Assembly: GCA_030624805.1 (NCBI GenBank) | Contig: JAUXJL010000106.1 | Location: 1-6,942 of the forward strand | Source: Acidimicrobiia bacterium | GTDB taxonomy: Bacteria > Actinomycetota > Acidimicrobiia > Spongiisociales > SHLN01 | Reading direction: 5' to 3' | DNA length: 6,942 nt | Shown here: in pieces, positions 1-4,584 of the stretch | Layout: each line of letters opens with the position of its first letter | Position numbering within the stretch: the first letter of the stretch is position 1 | Program-made: the position numbers and the translations under genes | The notes under the pieces: generated by a model | What the model was told of the DNA's origin: nothing | What the model saw: only the letters and a program-made list of their open reading frames with translations | Databases searched by the model: none

Positions 1-45
1 CCTCTGCTCAAAGTCTCCCGCAGCCGGAAGCGACGACTCAGTCAT
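1..45 (-). CDS. Possible start of a further gene (15 residues, runs off the edge)
   Basis: From an ATG at 45 the minus-strand frame reads MTESSLPAAGDFEQR and remains open to the left edge. A GGAG lies about ten bases upstream, which is rather far. The opening looks like an ordinary bacterial N-terminus, but 15 codons are too few to identify a family or to prove coding. If real, it lies in the same direction as the operon, about 270 bases after it, and probably has its own promoter or read-through transcription. Confidence 0.25.
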   Translation of the reverse strand, partial: MTESSLPAAGDFEQR

Positions 46-259
46 GCCGTCACGGCTCCACACATCAAGAGAAGGCGGATGAGTCGCCACCCGGGTATCA
101 ACTCAGCCGTCCTCATAAACAGAACCTGTAATCGTTGCATGTCGACAACTCAAATCGGATGTCAGATTCAACCACGCATCACTCGTTTCAGAACCCAGAA
201 CGCCTACTACTGACCACTACGTGCTGCGCTCATATCAGGTCATCGTCGTCATGAGCACC

Positions 260-298
260 CCTGAGACCGCAGGTAATATCTAGCGCGGCTCTCCCAGG
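260..298 (-). terminator. Bulged hairpin after the operon, possible terminator
   Basis: Inverted repeat beginning 17 bases after the last stop. Positions 260-262 pair with 296-298, 263-266 with 290-293, and 267-270 with 285-288, giving 11 pairs with bulges of two and one bases and a 14-base loop. No T-run follows on the transcribed strand, so it is not a canonical intrinsic terminator. It could be a 3' stabilising structure or a chance repeat. Confidence 0.3.
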
Positions 299-314
299 TT
301 GCCGACTCCGCTCG

Positions 315-1313
315 TTATCCCACAGGCGAGGCGCTTGGCACTCTCGGGGGGTTCAGGCTGCCGACTGAGGCCGGTCTGAACGAAGACCTGAGGCGTGAGC
401 CCGAGACCTGCCTCCCGGACCCGGCTCCGTATATCGGAGCGGCAGTTCCCAGAGTTATCAACCCGAGAATGACGAGCGCACTCTGATAGGAGCTATGCAA
501 GCCCAGGCCTCCGAACACCAGCAAGGCCAGGCCGAGGGCGAGTGGCGCGTCCGTCGATCGGCACGAGATCGCCGTGAACGCCAACGTCCCAAAGGCAACT
601 GCATAAACGATCGCCGGGAAGTATCCGGCCAACCCGAAGTTCCACAGAAAGAGGATCTTGACCGTTGCCGGGCTGCCCACGAGGGCGATAAATGTGGCGA
701 GGCCTACGCCGAATCCGGCGAGCGCCGGGCGCCTTCGAAGGCTGGTCCGAACCAGCATGGGAGACGTCAGGCAAGCCAGAACAGCCAGCGCCTCAGCGAG
801 AGGAAGCAAGCCATCGGGTGCTCGCCCCACAACGCTGCCGCCAGACTGGGTGGCGGCGTGGAGGCCGAAGGTTGCGAACGACAGTCCGAAAATCAGAATC
901 GGCAGCATCCGCGATCGATAGCGCCGCATGACGGCCGGAACCAGTAGCAGGACGCCGCCGACCACGGACCAGGCCAGGCCGGAGTCGGACATCAGACCGA
1001 GCCGGGTTGCCCCCGCTGCCCCTATGAACCACACCACCGCGACAAGGCTCCCTCCTACTCGTCTCGCTAACAACCCCCTCCAGACAACCGATCCAAGCGA
1101 GATGACGACCAGCACCACCGCCACGTAGTAGACGTAACGCCCCGTCTCGGCTGCCACCCGGTAGGGGCTCTCGACCCGCGAGATTCCCGGGATGTGGATG
1201 GCGGTGCGGGTCACGATTCGGAGAACGAGCAGCTCGAGCCCGGCGGCGACCACGACTGCTCCTGTGAGCCGGCGTCCGTTTGCCGGCGCCCGCCGCGCCG
1301 GGCCGGGCGTCAT
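315..1313 (-). CDS. Polytopic membrane protein, about ten helices, with internal repeat
   Basis: A 332-residue integral membrane protein of a family I do not recognise. Hydrophobic segments lie near 17-35, 60-80, 86-103, 111-129, 136-154, 168-187, 197-215, 218-250 (two), 256-275 and 276-294; the last 38 residues form a polar Ser/Pro/Arg-rich tail. Residues about 90-190 and 205-294 look like two copies of a four-helix unit: G98..AT(102-103).....GLA(112-114)...GLHAATQS(150-157) against G213..AT(216-217)...GLA(227-229)...GLHSSYQS(271-278). H152 and H273 fall at matching places. The start overlaps the gamma stop as ATGA and has AAGGAGG seven bases upstream, so coexpression with the enzyme is very likely. 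It does not look like NarI, NrfD or a cytochrome-b family I know. A membrane electron conduit, quinone or heme site, or transporter are all only conjecture. Confidence 0.8.
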   Translation of the reverse strand: MTPGPARRAPANGRRLTGAVVVAAGLELLVLRIVTRTAIHIPGISRVESPYRVAAETGRYVYYVAVVLVVISLGSVVWRGLLARRVGGSLVAVVWFIGAAGATRLGLMSDSGLAWSVVGGVLLLVPAVMRRYRSRMLPILIFGLSFATFGLHAATQSGGSVVGRAPDGLLPLAEALAVLACLTSPMLVRTSLRRRPALAGFGVGLATFIALVGSPATVKILFLWNFGLAGYFPAIVYAVAFGTLAFTAISCRSTDAPLALGLALLVFGGLGLHSSYQSALVILGLITLGTAAPIYGAGSGRQVSGSRLRSSFRPASVGSLNPPRVPSASPVG

Positions 1314-2323
1314 ACCGCATCCTCCTTCGACGGTGCAGGCTTCGGAATCAGGAAGATAAACACGGCATAAGCACCAAAGCCAAGAATCGCCGCAGTGAGC
1401 ACGATGAGCCAGCCAGTGGACGATCCTCCTTCGCTCCCTCCTGTCGTTGGTTGGGCTGCCGTTTTATCCGACACCTTCAACCGCACAAAGCTGGAAACAG
1501 ATTTCTGGCCGTCCCGGTCGGCGCGGCGGCCGTCCCAGACGGCGAAAGCAACGTCAAACTCCACGCCTGCTTTGAACGTGGGCTGGAAGTCGTCCTGAGC
1601 TGGGAAGGGGCGAGCGAACACGGCCCTCCATTGACTGTCTAAGTGTCTGCCCTGGCCGGCGACTACCCCCAAGCTGGCCGGCTCGAGCGTGCCGAAGCCA
1701 CTGGCGACGAGGTTCTGGACTACCTCTGCCCCTGGTGTCGCAAGCGCATTCCCGGCCCGCTGGGCTGGATAAAACAGCTCGTCCGTATTGGGATAAAGGT
1801 CAACGAAGTCCGACCCCTTCCCCAACTGATCCAGTCCGTGCTGACGGTCGGCTCGCCATTGCCAGATGTTGACGGCACCGTCGGCCTGTCCCATACAAAC
1901 CGCCGGGACCGCCGCACCGTGCTCAGCCGGAATCTGAATCGCAACCGCGTCGGCGAACTCTTCGGGAGCGCCTGAGCCATCATCCAGGGTGGTGTCGGTC
2001 CACTCGATGTTCACGTACAACGTTTGGTCATGATGAGCTGCGCTGACCCGAACGCTCGGAACCGTGCCGCCGCCAACCGGCGCCGTCACTTGTTGCGCCG
2101 TAAGCGGAATGGTCAATGCCGTGATCTCATCCCAAATAGGAGAGTCCGGATCGAGTCCAGGACTCTCTGCTACTTTCCAGGCTGTCACCGATCGAGATTG
2201 TGCAACGGCCGGGTTCACATCCATGACTCGCAGCACAAGCGCGGTGAGCATGACAAAAGCAAAGAAGACGATCCGCCGGGTAGAGAGCCATCCGAGGGCT
2301 CGGGACCGCCGATAGCTCAGCAC
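1310..2323 (-). CDS. Heme-b gamma subunit, ethylbenzene dehydrogenase type, membrane anchored
   Basis: Electron-transfer subunit that in this family binds one heme b with Met/Lys ligation (EbdC, DdhC, SerC); 337 residues from the chosen GTG. Seen: a signal peptide with STRR at about 14-17, a hydrophobic core IVFFAFVMLTALVL and an AVA cleavage site near 39-41; then a beta-rich domain with CMGQADGAVNIWQWRA (143-157), where M144 is the candidate heme ligand, and FAVWDGRR.DRDGQKS (260-275), where K274 is the second candidate. A Gly/Ser linker leads to a single membrane helix (about 305-326) and a short basic tail. This predicts a domain outside the membrane with the C-terminus inside. The start is uncertain: GTG at 2323 overlaps the chaperone stop by 7 bases, while ATG at 2368 adds 15 residues and overlaps by 52; neither has a strong Shine-Dalgarno. 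No CXXCH is present, so heme c is unlikely. Confidence 0.85.
   Translation of the reverse strand: MLSYRRSRALGWLSTRRIVFFAFVMLTALVLRVMDVNPAVAQSRSVTAWKVAESPGLDPDSPIWDEITALTIPLTAQQVTAPVGGGTVPSVRVSAAHHDQTLYVNIEWTDTTLDDGSGAPEEFADAVAIQIPAEHGAAVPAVCMGQADGAVNIWQWRADRQHGLDQLGKGSDFVDLYPNTDELFYPAQRAGNALATPGAEVVQNLVASGFGTLEPASLGVVAGQGRHLDSQWRAVFARPFPAQDDFQPTFKAGVEFDVAFAVWDGRRADRDGQKSVSSFVRLKVSDKTAAQPTTGGSEGGSSTGWLIVLTAAILGFGAYAVFIFLIPKPAPSKEDAV
1321..1327 (-). promoter_or_regulatory. Ribosome binding site of the membrane protein gene
   Basis: On the minus strand the site reads AAGGAGG, seven bases before the ATG at 1313 and within the last codons of gamma. It supports the ATGA-overlapping start. Another ATG at 1320 directly abuts this site in a different frame and is too close to be used. 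Confidence 0.85.
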
Positions 2324-3072
2324 AGGCAGTCGCCCGCCGCCGGACAGTCGTGGCCCTCGGGCCCGCATCCGTCTGAGGCCGGCAGCGGGACGGGCAGTGG
2401 TTGGCCCGTCAACTCGGCAGGTTCAATGCCGAGAGCCTGCATCTCGTGCTCCACCCAGGCGGCAAGAAGTAGCCCGAGGGCACCAAAAAGCGGATCGGGA
2501 GCAATGGCGGCCATCCGCTCGCCCATGCCCGGGGCCCAGCAGCCAAGATGGTCGCGTAGGAAGAGCGTCTGGGTGGCTCGGCATTCGTCGGCTCGATCTG
2601 CTCCGAGATGTTCCAGCGCATAGGCTTCCTTGCGACTCAGGAACTGCATAAACGTCAGCTCGGTAGTGATGTGGTCGGGCCGTTCCCTCTGAGGGGCGCC
2701 GGGACGCAGGCCGTGAGCCCGATAGAATCCGGCGACGTCCGCCATGATGTGAGCTTGCTGGAAAACTTCAGATCCACGGTAGGCGGTCTCATAGCCCGGA
2801 CAGTCTTGGGATTCGATCGGGGGAAATAGGACTCCGTGAGCCCGCCTGGCTTGTTCGAAGCCGGTTGCTGCCGCAGCCGCCACCGCTTCACGAAATCGAG
2901 CATCGAGAAACCGGTCACTCGTTGCCAGCTCAGCGATGGCGGGCACGATCACCTGTTGTGTTGCGTGCCACATGGATGCTGTTGGATAGGTGAAACCTCG
3001 AACGAGAAAGTCATAGACGAGCGTGCGGGCGACTGCTTGCACCCAGTCGTCTTGCTCGAGCACGGTTGTCAT
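2317..3072 (-). CDS. TorD/NarJ-family molybdoenzyme assembly chaperone with Cys-rich tail
   Basis: A cytoplasmic chaperone of 251 residues, expected to bind the alpha subunit (and its signal peptide) and help insert Mo-bisMGD before export. It corresponds to the D protein of ser, ddh and clr operons. Seen: an all-helical make-up; the family-like stretch CPGYETAYRG...FQQAHIMADVAGFYRAHGL (91-122); ERPDHITTELTFMQFLSRKEAYAL (130-153), which holds the E-x-x-DH-x-x-x-EL core; and FLRDHLGCWAP (171-181). The start is supported by GAGGAG six bases upstream, overlapping the beta stop. Unusual is the end: after a Pro-rich linker (225-231), the last 16 residues carry C236, H241, C243, C249 and C251, a possible metal or redox site. 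The stop overlaps the probable GTG start of gamma. Family call is firm; the partner is inferred from the operon. Confidence 0.88.
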   Translation of the reverse strand: MTTVLEQDDWVQAVARTLVYDFLVRGFTYPTASMWHATQQVIVPAIAELATSDRFLDARFREAVAAAAATGFEQARRAHGVLFPPIESQDCPGYETAYRGSEVFQQAHIMADVAGFYRAHGLRPGAPQRERPDHITTELTFMQFLSRKEAYALEHLGADRADECRATQTLFLRDHLGCWAPGMGERMAAIAPDPLFGALGLLLAAWVEHEMQALGIEPAELTGQPLPVPLPASDGCGPEGHDCPAAGDCLC

Positions 3073-3078
3073 GCCTGG

Positions 3079-3084
3079 CTCCTC
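3079..3084 (-). promoter_or_regulatory. Ribosome binding site of the chaperone gene
   Basis: On the minus strand the site reads GAGGAG, six bases before the ATG at 3072. It overlaps the beta stop codon (3085-3083), so translation of the two genes is likely coupled. Confidence 0.75.
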
Positions 3085-4315
3085 AAATGGAATTCAGTTT
3101 TCCGGGACGCTCGAAGATGGGTTCTTCGACGTCTACCCGTACGATTTCTCCGCCGCTCTCGTCGAAGCCCACTGCGGTGTCGTTGAACATCTCGATGACC
3201 TCACCGCCGACCACCAGTTCGCCAACCTTGGGGCCTTCCTCGACATCGAAGGAGTAGATGATTCTTTGGCTGGCCCGGAACAACTGGAGTAGTGCCAACA
3301 ACGTTCGTGACGGGCGCGTATACCGCTCGATCGCTTGGTCGACTCCCGGCCCGAACATTTGGCGCAAGTAGTCGCGAGGAACCCAGCGAGGAGGGATGTA
3401 GTAGATGTTCGGCTGGGTGCCGAACTGCGGGTAAAGCGGCAGGGCAACCTGCTCTTCATGGACCAGGTAGTAGAGCGGATGGGTGGGATCGTTCGTCCAC
3501 GTGCCGTCCGCTTCAACATTGACGAGGCCATGCATGCGAATCTTGCCAACACAGGCCGCCATGCAGCGCGGCTCCATGGGCAGGCCTTGCGTGAGTGGGT
3601 CTTCGCCCTCCACCCGTGGATAACAGCCGATGCATTTCTCGGTTGTCCGGGTGGTCGGTCGATACATTGTCTTCTTGTATGGACAGGCCTCGACACACTT
3701 GCGGTAGCCGCGGCAGCGCTCCTGGTCGACGAGCACGATCCCGTCCTTCGGCCGCTTGTAGATGGCGTTTCGCGGGCAGGCCGCTAGGCAAGCCGGGTAG
3801 GTGCAGTGATTGCAGATCCGGGCCAGGTAGAAAAACCAGCCGTCATGTTCGGGGAGGCTGACACCGGCCGCCGGGAATTTGGTTGCGTGATCCTCGAACC
3901 GGTTGGGAGCCTTCCACTCTCGCTCCTCCGGGAGGTAGCCGACAGCCTCCTGCGTGAGCCCGTCGGCTGCCTCAAAGACGGTTTGACCATCGAACCGGCC
4001 ATAGGGCGCCCGCACATTTTCGACCGGGTCACCGTCCCAAACCTGGCCGCCTGGATTGGCCTCATCCAAGAGAGCCAGGGTTTTGACATCCCAGTGGTCG
4101 GGGTAGCCACCGTATGGTTTGGTCTCTACGTTGTTCCACCACATGAGCTCTTGGCCAGGCGAGTGGGTCCAGGTGGACTTGCAGGCCATCGTGCATGTCT
4201 GGCAGGCAATGCAACGATTGATATTGAATACGGCCGCAAACTGCCGCTCCGGTTTACCGGGCTCGAACCGGTAACGCATGTCCCGCCCGAGCTGCCAGTT
4301 ATGCACCTGTGCCAT
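3083..4315 (-). CDS. nxrB: Fe-S beta subunit, NXR/NAR-like (four cluster motifs)
   Basis: Electron-transfer subunit of 410 residues that relays electrons between the alpha subunit and the gamma heme. Four Cys groups are visible (numbering from this start): C35-C38-C41-C45; C168-C171-C176-C180; C201-Y204-C207-C211; C228-C231-C251-C255. In the third group Tyr replaces one Cys, as expected for a [3Fe-4S] cluster (Trp in NarH). The stretches MWWNNVETKPYGGYP (58-72), RICNHCTYPACLAACPR, VALPLYPQ and QMFGPGVD match my memory of Nitrospira NxrB closely, more so than cytoplasmic NarH. There is no signal peptide; relatives are exported in complex with a Tat-dependent alpha. The start is fixed by AGGAGGT five bases upstream and by MAQVHNWQLG, which aligns with the NxrB N-terminus; an ATG 18 bases earlier would place this site inside the gene. 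It overlaps the small gene by 17 bases and ends 10 bases before the chaperone. Confidence 0.93.
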   Translation of the reverse strand: MAQVHNWQLGRDMRYRFEPGKPERQFAAVFNINRCIACQTCTMACKSTWTHSPGQELMWWNNVETKPYGGYPDHWDVKTLALLDEANPGGQVWDGDPVENVRAPYGRFDGQTVFEAADGLTQEAVGYLPEEREWKAPNRFEDHATKFPAAGVSLPEHDGWFFYLARICNHCTYPACLAACPRNAIYKRPKDGIVLVDQERCRGYRKCVEACPYKKTMYRPTTRTTEKCIGCYPRVEGEDPLTQGLPMEPRCMAACVGKIRMHGLVNVEADGTWTNDPTHPLYYLVHEEQVALPLYPQFGTQPNIYYIPPRWVPRDYLRQMFGPGVDQAIERYTRPSRTLLALLQLFRASQRIIYSFDVEEGPKVGELVVGGEVIEMFNDTAVGFDESGGEIVRVDVEEPIFERPGKLNSI

Positions 4316-4583
4316 CGGCCACCTCCTCGGCACTGAAGATTTCTCGGATCAACTCGTCCACCACTTTCGACCCCCACTTTTGGAAGATTGCGTGGGGCCC
4401 GGCGTAGAGCGGGGTCTCGAACAGCGTGCGGATCTGTGAGCCCGGCCAGCCCATCAGGGCGTACTCCTCGATGAAGCAGCGGGCCATTTGGAAGTCGTGA
4501 TTCCGCTCGGAGCTCACTGGATATCGGACGGCCACAAACTCGAACGGGTCGTCGGATTCGAACTGTTTCTCCGGGTATTCCAT
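4299..4583 (-). CDS. Small unrecognised protein between alpha and beta subunits
   Basis: A 94-residue protein I do not recognise. It starts one base after the alpha stop (TGA-C-ATG) and ends in TAA 17 bases inside the beta gene, so it sits in the operon with coupled translation. No clear Shine-Dalgarno precedes its ATG (only AAGCGGGTG in the last alpha codons), which suggests reinitiation after alpha. It has no signal peptide, no membrane segment, one Cys (in ARCFIEEYALMGWP, about residues 34-47) and an acidic, probably mostly helical composition. Recognisable pieces are DPFEFVAVRYPV near 12-23, RTLFETPLYAGPHAIF near 52-67 and a C-terminal helix VVDELIREIF. Its position suggests an assembly factor or accessory subunit of the alpha-beta pair, acting in the cytoplasm before export; this is inference only. 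Coding status is well supported by the tight fit between two certain genes. Confidence 0.8.
   Translation of the reverse strand: MEYPEKQFESDDPFEFVAVRYPVSSERNHDFQMARCFIEEYALMGWPGSQIRTLFETPLYAGPHAIFQKWGSKVVDELIREIFSAEEVADGTGA
4321..4327 (-). promoter_or_regulatory. Ribosome binding site of the beta subunit gene
   Basis: On the minus strand the site reads AGGAGGT, five bases before the ATG at 4315. It lies inside the end of the small upstream gene and decides the beta start against the ATG at 4333. Confidence 0.85.
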
Positions 4584-4584
4584 G

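Larger units (their letters stand above)
1..314. other. Downstream intergenic region without a convincing complete gene
   Basis: This stretch looks less GC-rich than the operon and follows its last stop codon. It holds the bulged hairpin at 260-298 and several short minus-strand frames near the left edge. One runs from an ATG at 140 to a TGA at 42 (32 residues, no Shine-Dalgarno); its stop overlaps, as ATGA, an ATG at 45 whose frame stays open to the edge. I see no tRNA, no repeat array, no recognisable insertion sequence end and no persuasive promoter hexamer pair. An 8-bp palindrome TGTCGACA at 140-147 is too short to interpret. Confidence 0.5.

Noticed and set aside
793..1320. Alternative minus-strand frame beginning at ATG 1320
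   Set aside because: Its ATG directly abuts the ribosome site used by the membrane protein gene, and its Arg-rich translation lacks the hydrophobic pattern of the real frame.
2024..2623. Plus-strand open frame of 199 codons
   Set aside because: Runs antisense across the chaperone-gamma junction; its Arg/Pro/Ser-rich translation looks like a non-coding frame.
4316..4333. Upstream ATG (4333) as the beta start
   Set aside because: It would place the AGGAGGT site inside the gene, and the six extra residues do not match the family N-terminus.
3806..4336. Plus-strand open frame of 176 codons opposite beta
   Set aside because: Antisense shadow of the best-recognised gene in the window; no motif of its own and it spans the beta start region.
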